From a bacterium (GTDB lineage Bacteria; Patescibacteria; ABY1; JAGPKW01), in NCBI GenBank assembly GCA_021780535.1, contig JAJXYN010000009.1, forward strand, positions 1-64,000: a stretch of DNA of 64,000 nt. Reading direction: 5' to 3'. Below the pieces are notes generated by a model, which was given only the letters and a program-made list of their open reading frames with translations, was not told the DNA's origin and ran no database searches. Shown here piece by piece: positions 51,899 through 58,696 of this stretch (positions are counted from its first letter, which is position 1; every line of letters begins with the position of its first letter). The translations under genes were made by a program, and so were the position numbers.

Positions 51899-52723
51899 TT
51901 AAAAATCTCTAAATCTTCTATTTTTATGAATATGAAAAGAAAGATTAATTCCAGACTCTTTGCATAGATTTGAAAAAATATTTAATACCTCACTCCTTGT
52001 TAAATCAAACCAATCCACCAAGTCTCTGTTATTTATGCAATAAGATTGTCTATCTTTGTTAAATGTATTATTGATATGTATTTCGTTGTTTTGTATAGCT
52101 AAAAAATATCTTTCTCTTATTGATCTTAATAATTCGACAATAACTTCTAACTTACTTCTCCATATATCATTCTTTATATAAGATTTGCCATGTAATTGTT
52201 TTAGAATATTATTATCTCTATCTCTTTGAACTCCAGTATTCAATGCAATTATAGTGTCTTCTATTGCTTTATCAAAAGCTTCCATAGACCCTTCTTGTTG
52301 AAAAACATCTTGGAATACTGGTCTATCAAAACAGTCTGCATAAAATTTAATAAGCTCAATATCGTTGGTTATAATGTTATTTTTTGCATTTTCAATTTCA
52401 TGCAATACCTTTTCTTCTGATATAATTTTCCATTTTTTTATTTCTTTTTCTGTATATCTTTTCTCGTCCCTATCTATCATAGAAGCACAATTAGAGCATA
52501 ACCAGATACCATTTTCAAATGATTTACGTTCTTTTGAAGTTAGACTTTTATTATATCTTTTACCTCCTGGTGATGCTGCTGAAATATGAGAAGCTATACC
52601 AATGTTTGTAGTTTTGTCCGTAGATGGCCCTATTGTTAGTTTTTCACAACCAGGATTAGAACACCTATAACCAACTCTTTTTGCTAGTAGCTCTTTTGTT
52701 TTTTGGTTGAAATCATCTCTCAT
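51899..52723 (-). CDS. HNH endonuclease-domain protein, defence-type
   Basis: A 274-residue protein. The N-terminal HNH domain has a zinc-binding frame C21/C26 (YRCSNPGCEKL), the catalytic His in GIASHISAASPGGKRYN (H46), N71 in FENGIWLC and C76/C79 with D84 in NCASMIDRD. This arrangement is common in nucleases of bacterial defence islands. The C-terminal part starting at KFYADCFDRPVFQDVFQQEG, continuing SMEAFDKAIEDTIIALNTG, is a recurring accessory domain I have seen attached to such HNH domains but cannot name. Alone on the minus strand, about 180 bp after tRNA-Ser. A defence role is inference. Confidence 0.8.
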   Translation of the reverse strand: MRDDFNQKTKELLAKRVGYRCSNPGCEKLTIGPSTDKTTNIGIASHISAASPGGKRYNKSLTSKERKSFENGIWLCSNCASMIDRDEKRYTEKEIKKWKIISEEKVLHEIENAKNNIITNDIELIKFYADCFDRPVFQDVFQQEGSMEAFDKAIEDTIIALNTGVQRDRDNNILKQLHGKSYIKNDIWRSKLEVIVELLRSIRERYFLAIQNNEIHINNTFNKDRQSYCINNRDLVDWFDLTRSEVLNIFSNLCKESGINLSFHIHKNRRFRDF

Positions 52724-52813
52724 ATAAGTATAATTTATTTACTGTTTTATTATATCATTTATTTTTTACTTGTGATATTTTTTAAATAATAAATAAACAC
52801 TTAACTAAAAAAT

Positions 52814-53071
52814 ATGCAAAAAAATAAAGATCATATTGCACTTAAATTTTTAACTGGCTCTAAAAACAATTTAGTAGATCAAAGCGAAATTTATGGTGGA
52901 GTTGAAATGAATGGTGAAAGTAATAAGATTAAAAGATCCAAAATAGATATTAAAAAAACAATACAAGAACATCCTATTAAAACTATTATTATAGGTTCAA
53001 TAATAACTCTTACAATAACTATTATTGGATCAGTTATTGGATTAATTATAGAATATACTTTTTTCAAATAA
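52814..53071 (+). CDS. Small C-tail-anchored membrane protein
   Basis: An 85-residue protein divergent from the HNH gene (90 bp between starts). The first half is polar with Gly/Asn (SEIYGGVEMNGESNKIKRSK), resembling a short beta-helix-like strip. The C-terminus is one strong helix (KTIIIGSIITLTITIIGSVI). No signal peptide. Small proteins of this shape can be membrane-active effectors or anchors in defence loci, but nothing here proves it. Confidence 0.5.
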   Translation: MQKNKDHIALKFLTGSKNNLVDQSEIYGGVEMNGESNKIKRSKIDIKKTIQEHPIKTIIIGSIITLTITIIGSVIGLIIEYTFFK

Positions 53072-53127
53072 AATTAAACCTTTACTAAATTTATTTTCTT
53101 ATACTTTATAATAAATTTATTTTATAC

Positions 53128-53197
53128 TTAAAATGAAAACATTAATGCGACACTGGTTTCTCTTGATATGAAAATCTTCATCGTTTCTTCATTTTAA
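53128..53197. repeat. Hairpin upstream of the CxxC gene
   Basis: Perfect 10-bp inverted repeat TTAAAATGAA (53128-53137) and TTCATTTTAA (53188-53197), with an inner GATATGAA/TTCATC pairing. It may belong to the same loose class of intergenic long-stem elements as 3698 and 16397, but its core is different. Confidence 0.4.
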
Positions 53198-53224
53198 TTT
53201 GATATAATTTTTAATTTGCAAAAT

Positions 53225-53794
53225 ATGAACTCTGATAAATATTTTATATCTCAAATAAAACCTGATGGGACAATAATTTCTCCAAATGATTGGTTAAAGA
53301 AAGTTGGGGCTTTTGTTGAAAATAGACAATTAGCTTTACCACATGAATGTATACTCATTCCTTTATCTGCAGCAAGCAGAGCTGTTGAAATTTTTAATAC
53401 AAGTACTGAATACACTCAAAAATTAGAATCTGCATTATTAATAGCTTTATCCGTAAGAGTTGCAGAAACTGCTTTTTATAATAAATTTGCTAAATGGTTC
53501 GAAGTTCAATCTCAAACAAAAATGTGTGATCATTGCATAAGAAATAGTAAGGTTTTTAATAATGATGAAGTAAAAAAATACAGAAAACTTTGTAATGAAA
53601 AAATAATTCATGTAATGGAAAATCAATCTATGATAAATCCTAATGATTTAATTTATGCAATAAATTATTACGATGAAGTTTTAAAATTACCACTTATAGA
53701 TCCTATAAAAATTACTAGTGAATTTAAAATAACTGTTTGCGATAAATGTTTAGTAAAAAATGGAATAATAAAACAAGATAAAAAAAAGAATTAA
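53225..53794 (+). CDS. Hypothetical protein with two CxxC pairs
   Basis: A 189-residue protein starting MNSDKYFISQIKPDGTII; a TTG three codons upstream is possible but less likely. It is mostly helical in character (ECILIPLSAASRAVEIFNTS; LESALLIALSVRVAETAFYN). Cys pairs KMCDHC and TVCDKC flank the C-terminal third and could bind one zinc ion. Not recognised. TATAAT at about 53202-53207 may be its -10 box. Its 3' end overlaps the converging small gene at 53791 by 4 bp. Confidence 0.6.
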   Translation: MNSDKYFISQIKPDGTIISPNDWLKKVGAFVENRQLALPHECILIPLSAASRAVEIFNTSTEYTQKLESALLIALSVRVAETAFYNKFAKWFEVQSQTKMCDHCIRNSKVFNNDEVKKYRKLCNEKIIHVMENQSMINPNDLIYAINYYDEVLKLPLIDPIKITSEFKITVCDKCLVKNGIIKQDKKKN

Positions 53795-54000
53795 TTCTTA
53801 ATTAAATTAATTTTTTTATCCTTCATAATAAATTTATTTTTAAACATACTCATAAATTCTCTTCTCTCATTTATTGAACCATGATTTAAAATAAATTTTG
53901 CATAATCTATTAAATCTACTTTTTTATCATCCATATTTCTTTCTACATTATTTATTTTTACAATAAACATCTTTTGATCTTCTGCATCCATAATAAACAT
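53791..54000 (-). CDS. Small hypothetical protein
   Basis: A 69-residue frame, MFIMDAEDQKMFIVKINNVE then RNMDDKKVDLIDYAKFILNH, with a possible later start at MDAEDQ. No motif is seen. It lies 18 bp after the cyclase-like gene on the same strand, and could be its second cistron. The low complexity and AT content make a chance frame possible. Confidence 0.4.
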   Translation of the reverse strand: MFIMDAEDQKMFIVKINNVERNMDDKKVDLIDYAKFILNHGSINERREFMSMFKNKFIMKDKKINLIKN

Positions 54001-54018
54001 ATTTACTGTGTATTACTA

Positions 54019-54876
54019 TTATTTATTATCACTTTCTAATGCAAATTTCGCAACGATATCTTCAAAAGAATTAAAATCTATAGGCTTTCTAGGAATTAAC
54101 TCATTATCATATCTAGGACACAAATTATTCTCATCATATATTGTTTTTAATAATTTTAAGGTATTTATATATTTCTCTGTTACAGCCTTTTTTGTTGGAT
54201 CTTCTAAAATTTGATTGCATTTTTCACAAAATAATAAAAACGAATCATTAAACGTTGCTCTTTCAGTTGGGTTTATAACATACCCCTTAATTGTGCCTTC
54301 ATGTAATGGAATATTATATTCAACTATATGCTTTGACTTCTCAAGATTATAAAATGCATTTGGAAAATTTTTTTTAAATAACTCACCCATTTCGCTAGTA
54401 AAAGAAATGGCTATCCAAGATTGCTTACTTTCTAAATCATGTGCATCTAAGATAGCTTGGCCAACAATAAAATTAATATTTTTCGCAACGATTGGATTTC
54501 TGTTAACAACTTGTGTTGATATATCTCCTTTATGCCAGGAATATTCTCCAAAAGAAATTGCTCCTCTTATTGGGATTGGATTAAAGCCTGGTATTTGACA
54601 TTTATAAAAATATTGATGATTTATTAACTGTATTGCCATTATGAAATTATAAAACCCTTTTTCACTATTTTCTATTAATCTTATTGCAATTGTATCAGAG
54701 TAGACCATAAACTCTAATTTTTCTTTCATAACATCTGCAGTGAAAAACGAAGAAGTTATAACATGTGCATATTCATCTATCACAGATTGAATAGTGTTTA
54801 ATTTTACATAATCCTTAAAACCTAACATGTCTAGAACTGCAATCGGTCCATTGTAAATTGGGATTGAGTTATTCAT
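54019..54876 (-). CDS. Class III nucleotidyl-cyclase-like protein
   Basis: A 285-residue soluble protein whose motifs follow the cyclase order: first metal Asp in IAVLDMLGFKDYV (D16), second in FMVYSDTIAIR (D61; spacing 45, as in class III cyclases), then IPIRGAISFGEYSW and IVGQAILDAHDLESKQS, corresponding to the RxGIxxG and GxAVxxAxxLE segments. It may be a minimal cyclase or a degenerate relative. Some anti-phage Pycsar systems use a class III-type cyclase, but the expected partner (TIR or TM effector with a cNMP sensor) is not certain here. Function unassigned. Confidence 0.6.
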   Translation of the reverse strand: MNNSIPIYNGPIAVLDMLGFKDYVKLNTIQSVIDEYAHVITSSFFTADVMKEKLEFMVYSDTIAIRLIENSEKGFYNFIMAIQLINHQYFYKCQIPGFNPIPIRGAISFGEYSWHKGDISTQVVNRNPIVAKNINFIVGQAILDAHDLESKQSWIAISFTSEMGELFKKNFPNAFYNLEKSKHIVEYNIPLHEGTIKGYVINPTERATFNDSFLLFCEKCNQILEDPTKKAVTEKYINTLKLLKTIYDENNLCPRYDNELIPRKPIDFNSFEDIVAKFALESDNK

Positions 54877-54958
54877 TTTATTTTATTAATTAAAAAAATT
54901 AATTCCTATTAAACACTAATTAAATTGTACCATAAAAAATTTAATTAGCATGAATAAA

Positions 54959-54985
54959 AATAATTGGGCTTTAGCTCAATTATTT
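54959..54985 (-). terminator. Terminator after the sigma/anti-sigma operon
   Basis: AATAATTGGGC/GCTCAATTATT with TTTA loop (one G-T pair) and T-rich flank. Symmetric enough to work in both directions. Confidence 0.75.
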
Positions 54986-54995
54986 TTATTTATAT

Positions 54996-56156
54996 TTAAT
55001 CACCTTCCTCCGTATTATTATCCTCATTTCTATGTGAATCTTTATTGTTATTATTATCATTATTAACATTATCTAGACTTTGAACATTATTATCCTGACT
55101 CTGTTGATTGTTTTTTATTTCTTGTTGTTGCGCTTGCACGTTATCTGTATTTGTTTCTTGTTTTTTATTTTGTGCATTTTCTTGTGTCTTGTCTGTATTT
55201 TTTATTGTAGTAGAATTGTCGTTTTGATTATTACTTTCTCCATTGTCTTGCTTGTTTGTTTTTTTAGTATCTTCTGACTTTATATCTTCTGGCTTTACAT
55301 CTTCTTTTTTAACATTTTCTTGTTTATTAATATTTTCATTTTTTATATCTTCTTGTTTTTTATCAATATTTTGTTTTTCTGGACTATTATTTTCTACATT
55401 ACTATCAATATTTTCTTGTTTATTGTCTGGATTATTTTCAATATTTTTATCTGAATTTATTGTGTTGTTATTTTCTGTAATACTAGGCTCTATCTGATCT
55501 ATAACTTTCAATGTTTCTTTTAGAATATCTTGATTAATCTTTTTATCTCCACTTAAAATCTTTTTTTCTTCTTTTATTTTATTAAATACTTCTTTTTGTA
55601 TTGTTTTTTTTGTTTCAAATATTTTTGTAGCTTCTTTTTTTTGTTCTATATTTGTTATATTTACTATTTCTTTTTGTATTTTATTATTTATTTTTGATAT
55701 TTCTAATATTGTATTTGCTATTGCAGAATTGTATTTTGTCGTATTATCGTCTGCATATGCCACATTTATCAAAGAAAATTGTTGATCTATCTTATTAAAA
55801 TTTTTTGATTTTAAATATTCTATTTCTGCTACTCTTTTGTCTAATAATACAGAATAATATTTTACTTTTGACAAACCTGTTTTTGTTCCAGAGATAAAAT
55901 TTTCTAAACCTGTTTTTACTCCATAAAGAGCACTCCCATATACTACTGAACTTGAATTATATGAATATGCAGTAACTGATGTTAATGTAAAAATCAAAGC
56001 AAAACTAACCATGGCTGGCTTTAAAATATAATTTAATTTAAAAATATTCAAATGCTTAAAATACAATCTAAATAATATCCTAAGACTTCTTATTGGACTT
56101 AGATTTTTTTTTGATATTTTATTTAATTTTTCTATTAACTCAATTTCTTGTTTCAT
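54996..56156 (-). CDS. DUF5667 membrane protein, likely anti-sigma factor
   Basis: A 386-residue protein. The cytoplasmic N-terminus (residues 1-40) is followed by one membrane helix (residues about 46-66, LKPAMVSFALIFTLTSVTAY). The DUF5667 domain is recognisable at SALYGVKTGLENFISGTKTG and KVKYYSVLLDKRVAEIEYLK. The last 170 residues are a low-complexity Asn/Gln/Lys/Asp-rich tail (NKQENVKKEDVKPEDIKSED; QENAQNKKQETNTDNVQAQQ). Overlaps the ECF sigma gene by 17 bp, the standard coupling of sigma and anti-sigma. The ectodomain tail probably senses or binds the surface or wall. Confidence 0.75.
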   Translation of the reverse strand: MKQEIELIEKLNKISKKNLSPIRSLRILFRLYFKHLNIFKLNYILKPAMVSFALIFTLTSVTAYSYNSSSVVYGSALYGVKTGLENFISGTKTGLSKVKYYSVLLDKRVAEIEYLKSKNFNKIDQQFSLINVAYADDNTTKYNSAIANTILEISKINNKIQKEIVNITNIEQKKEATKIFETKKTIQKEVFNKIKEEKKILSGDKKINQDILKETLKVIDQIEPSITENNNTINSDKNIENNPDNKQENIDSNVENNSPEKQNIDKKQEDIKNENINKQENVKKEDVKPEDIKSEDTKKTNKQDNGESNNQNDNSTTIKNTDKTQENAQNKKQETNTDNVQAQQQEIKNNQQSQDNNVQSLDNVNNDNNNNKDSHRNEDNNTEEGD

Positions 56157-56673
56157 TTTTATTGTTAATAATTTCTTTCAATTTTGTTAATGCTCTAGAT
56201 ATTCCAGTTCTTATTGATGTTTTGTTTTTCCCTAATATTGCTTCCATCTCTTCATAATCTAGATCATCAAAAAATTTTAAAGCTATTAAATATTGATCTG
56301 TTTTGTTTAATTCTTTTATGCTTTTTTTTATGTCTTCTGATCTTATTTTAGAGTCTATTAAATTATTTAGAAATTCTTTATTGTCTGCTATTGTTATTTT
56401 ACTATCTATAGCTTCTTCTAAATCATCTATTATTAATAACTCTTTATTTTTTCTGAAATAGTCAATTAAATGATTGTGCGCTATTCTATATATCCACACT
56501 TTAAGATTACCCTCATTTTCTAAGGAATCTATTTTTTCTATTACTTTTTCAAAGATGTCTTCTGTTAAATCTTCTGATAATTCTTTATCAAAATTTGTTC
56601 TGAATAAAAAATAATTAAATATTTTATCTTTGAATGTATTATATATTTCTGTAAATTTAGAGAAATCAGACAT
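56140..56673 (-). CDS. ECF-type RNA polymerase sigma factor
   Basis: A 177-residue sigma-70 family protein. Region 2: FNYFLFRTNFDKELSEDLTE and VWIYRIAHNHLIDYFRKNKE. Region 4: IKELNKTDQYLIALKFFDDL, DYEEMEAILGKNKTSIRTGI (HTH) and SRALTKLKEI. Ends in TGA and overlaps the anti-sigma gene. Its own promoter at 56695-56722 shares the TGTAAT-N16-CGTCTC pattern with two promoters facing the other way, so it probably autoregulates and controls the neighbouring secreted proteins and a small RNA. Confidence 0.92.
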   Translation of the reverse strand: MSDFSKFTEIYNTFKDKIFNYFLFRTNFDKELSEDLTEDIFEKVIEKIDSLENEGNLKVWIYRIAHNHLIDYFRKNKELLIIDDLEEAIDSKITIADNKEFLNNLIDSKIRSEDIKKSIKELNKTDQYLIALKFFDDLDYEEMEAILGKNKTSIRTGISRALTKLKEIINNKNETRN

Positions 56674-56694
56674 AATTATTTTTTCTTAAATTAA

Positions 56695-56722
56695 GAGACG
56701 TATTACTTAATACTTTATTACA
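56695..56722 (-). promoter_or_regulatory. ECF promoter for the sigma/anti-sigma operon
   Basis: On the minus strand TGTAAT (56717-56722), 16-bp spacer, CGTCTC (56695-56700). The start would be about 15 bp before the sigma gene ATG. Confidence 0.75.
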
Positions 56723-56746
56723 TTTTTGTATAAAAATCTACTGCTG

Positions 56747-56774
56747 TGTAATATATTTTTAAATTAATCGTCTC
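56747..56774 (+). promoter_or_regulatory. ECF promoter for a predicted small RNA
   Basis: TGTAAT (56747-56752), 16-bp spacer, CGTCTC (56769-56774), same pattern as the flanking two. No start codon and gene follow before a terminator at 56825-56846. Confidence 0.7.
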
Positions 56775-56780
56775 TATATA

Positions 56781-56846
56781 TACAAAAATAAAAAATTGCT
56801 TGCTTAATAATAGGTTTGCAATATAAGCTCGTAAAGAGCTTTTTTA
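56781..56846 (+). ncRNA. Predicted ECF-controlled small RNA of about 65 nt
   Basis: The transcript expected from the promoter at 56747-56774 starts near 56781. It can form a weak TTGC/GCAA hairpin and ends in AAGCTC/GAGCTT plus TTTTTT (56825-56846), a canonical terminator. There is no open frame of note. It would be induced together with the sigma factor; targets are unknown. Confidence 0.5.
56825..56846 (+). terminator. Terminator of the predicted small RNA
   Basis: AAGCTC, loop GTAAA, GAGCTT, then TTTT(T). Located between two + strand ECF promoters. Confidence 0.75.
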
Positions 56847-56864
56847 ATTTATGTATTTTAAAAA

Positions 56865-56892
56865 TGTAACACTTTTTTAAAATATACGTCTC
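56865..56892 (+). promoter_or_regulatory. ECF promoter for the secreted FMN-binding-like gene
   Basis: TGTAAC (56865-56870), 16-bp spacer, CGTCTC (56887-56892). Predicted start near 56899, about 41 nt before the ATG at 56940. Confidence 0.75.
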
Positions 56893-56939
56893 TATATAAG
56901 TAAGAATTAAATAACTAAATAAATATTAATCATAAATAT

Positions 56940-58154
56940 ATGAGTAAAAAATTACCTGTCATATTATCATCTATGGCATTATTGGCTTCAACAACTTCTG
57001 TCCCATTTGTATTTGCTAGTACAAACTATACTGATGGCTCATACTCTGCAGATGGATCATACAATAGCCCAAAAGGACTTGAAAACGTTAATTTATCAGT
57101 AAAATTATTAAGCAATAAAATAACTGATGCAACTTTTACAGCAAATGCTAGCAATGGAACAAGTCAATACTATGATGATTTGTTTATAAAAGGATTTAAA
57201 GATCAAGTTGTTGGTAAAAATATTGATGAGGTTAACTTAAGTGTTGTAAATGGTGCATCTCTAACACCAATTGGCTTTAATGATGCTTTATCAAAAATAA
57301 AACAACAAGCTTTAGTTGGAGGAGCTACTACTACAAGCACAACAAGCACTAATACCTCTAATACGTCCACAGCCACTACAGTAGATACTAGTACTAACAC
57401 TAGCACTAATACTAATACCGATATAAATAAAGAAGGAGAAGATGGCTCTGATAGTGAGGATAATAATAATAGAGAGAGTAATAGAGAAAGTGAGAAAAAA
57501 CAAAAAGAGAGTAATAGAGAAAGTGAGAAAAAACAAAAAGAGAGTGACAAAGAGAATTTAAAACAAGAACAAGAACAAGAACAAAATAATGAACAAGAAC
57601 AACAAGATAATGAAGATAAAAATATTACATCTCAATTAAATAGTGTAAATAATTTTGATTATATTAAATCTATAAAAATACAAAACAATGATATTAATAA
57701 ATATAGTGATGTTGTTACAGTATTGAATAGTTTTAAAGATGCTTTGACAAAAATAAAAGATGCTGCAAATGTACAAGCTACTGATACATCTACACTAACA
57801 GACACCGAAAAAGCTTTATTAAATAAATTAGTATCTCAAAATAAAAACAATTTTGATACTACAAGTAAAAACATAGATGAATTAAATTCTTATATTGACC
57901 AATATGTAACATTATTAACACCACTTGCTGATGCTAATATATCAAAATATATAAAAGGATTTTTAATTTCTGAATTAAATAATATAAAAGATTCTATAAA
58001 ATCTGAACAAGATTTGGTTAAAGAAGCTATAAATTCTGTAATTTATACACCTATACCTTCTCCAGTAATCACAACTCCAACTAGTACAACAACTCCAACT
58101 AGTACAGCAACTCCAACTAGTACAGCAACTCCAACTAGTACAGCAACTAATTAA
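56940..58154 (+). CDS. Secreted protein with FMN-binding-like domain and low-complexity tail
   Basis: A 404-residue exported protein: signal peptide ending near VPFVFAS (residues 1-26). Residues 30-125 match the extracellular FMN-binding domain pattern: YTDGSYSADGSYNSPKGLEN, KITDATFTANASN, and NGASLTPIGFNDALSKIKQQ, where the family has SGATxT; the last Thr, to which FMN is covalently attached by ApbE, is kept. Then a Thr/Ser-rich run, an 11-residue Glu/Lys repeat (ESNRESEKKQK) and Gln/Glu-rich stretch, a helical segment and a C-terminal PTSTAT repeat. It is driven by an ECF promoter. Flavinylation is inference. Confidence 0.7.
   Translation: MSKKLPVILSSMALLASTTSVPFVFASTNYTDGSYSADGSYNSPKGLENVNLSVKLLSNKITDATFTANASNGTSQYYDDLFIKGFKDQVVGKNIDEVNLSVVNGASLTPIGFNDALSKIKQQALVGGATTTSTTSTNTSNTSTATTVDTSTNTSTNTNTDINKEGEDGSDSEDNNNRESNRESEKKQKESNRESEKKQKESDKENLKQEQEQEQNNEQEQQDNEDKNITSQLNSVNNFDYIKSIKIQNNDINKYSDVVTVLNSFKDALTKIKDAANVQATDTSTLTDTEKALLNKLVSQNKNNFDTTSKNIDELNSYIDQYVTLLTPLADANISKYIKGFLISELNNIKDSIKSEQDLVKEAINSVIYTPIPSPVITTPTSTTTPTSTATPTSTATPTSTATN
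57474..57546 (+). repeat. 33-bp tandem repeat in the FMN-binding-like gene
   Basis: Two complete 33-bp copies (57474-57506, 57507-57539) and a partial third encode ESNRESEKKQK units. The copies are identical at the DNA level, which points to recent slippage. Confidence 0.85.
58074..58145 (+). repeat. 18-bp tandem repeat at the 3' end of the FMN-binding-like gene
   Basis: Four 18-bp units of ACTCCAACTAGTACARCA encode TPTSTT/TPTSTA repeats, giving a proline-threonine tail like a wall spacer. Confidence 0.85.
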
Positions 58155-58175
58155 TAAATAAGTACAAATAAATAT

Positions 58176-58646
58176 ATGAAAAAAATTTTAGCTACATTAA
58201 TCATCCCAGCATTTCTATTTTCTTCATCTGCATTTGCACTTGGTAGTACTGCAAATACAAATAATACAACAACGCAAACAAAAACTGCAGTGAATGAAAA
58301 AGTTTTAAAAACAGAACTATTAAAACTTGGAAAAACTGGAGTAGTGATTAAAAAAGATATTAAAAAAGATTTGACAAATACTAAAACACAGAACATAAAG
58401 AACAAACAAAAGAAAAATATTATTGCAAAGCAACAAAAAGTTAAAGCAACAAAAAAAACCAGTAATGTAAAAGCTTCTACAAACACAAAGCAACAAAAAG
58501 TTAAAGCAACAAAGAAAACCAGTAATGTAAAAGCTTCTACAAACACAAAGCAACAAAAAGTTAAAGCAACAAAGAAAACCAGTAATGTAAAAGCTTCTAC
58601 AAACAAATCTGTAAATAAAAAAATTACTCCTGTTATTAAAAAATAA
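58176..58646 (+). CDS. Secreted Lys-rich repeat protein
   Basis: A 156-residue exported protein: signal peptide MKKILATLIIPAFLFSSSAF-ALG, then a short polar part and three near-identical 20-residue repeats, each beginning KQQKVKATKK and ending TSNVKASTNT. The mature protein is strongly basic, so it could bind anionic surface polymers, DNA or a partner cell surface. It lies 21 bp after the FMN-binding-like gene with no separate promoter, so it is in the same ECF-driven unit. No known family is recognised. Confidence 0.75.
   Translation: MKKILATLIIPAFLFSSSAFALGSTANTNNTTTQTKTAVNEKVLKTELLKLGKTGVVIKKDIKKDLTNTKTQNIKNKQKKNIIAKQQKVKATKKTSNVKASTNTKQQKVKATKKTSNVKASTNTKQQKVKATKKTSNVKASTNKSVNKKITPVIKK
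58428..58607 (+). repeat. 60-bp tandem repeat in the Lys-rich gene
   Basis: Three copies of 60 bp (58428-58487, 58488-58547, 58548-58607). They differ at one or two bases, and the third also in its last codon. Uninterrupted units with no spacers, inside a coding frame. Confidence 0.92.
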
Positions 58647-58663
58647 TTTCATTAAAAAATAAA

Positions 58664-58692
58664 AATATCCATAATAGCTATGGATATTTTTT
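58664..58692. terminator. Bidirectional terminator
   Basis: AATATCCATA with TATGGATATT, flanked by AAAA and TTTTTTATT, between the converging genes ending at 58646 and 58697. Confidence 0.88.
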
Positions 58693-58696
58693 ATTA

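Noticed and set aside
51899..54876. A complete Pycsar or CBASS system
   Set aside because: Only a cyclase-like fold and an HNH nuclease are seen; no cyclic-nucleotide sensor domain (SAVED, CAP-like, TIR) can be identified and the genes are not in one operon. Kept only as a hypothesis.
58428..58607. Regular 60-bp repeats that might suggest a CRISPR array
   Set aside because: The units are directly adjacent with no variable spacers, and they encode a continuous signal-peptide-led protein frame. The same holds for 57474-57546 and 58074-58145.
58151..58652. Minus-strand Phe/Val/Cys-rich frames opposite the Lys-rich repeat gene
   Set aside because: They are mirror images of the Lys-rich repeats; the plus-strand frame has a signal peptide, a promoter-linked upstream gene and a terminator.
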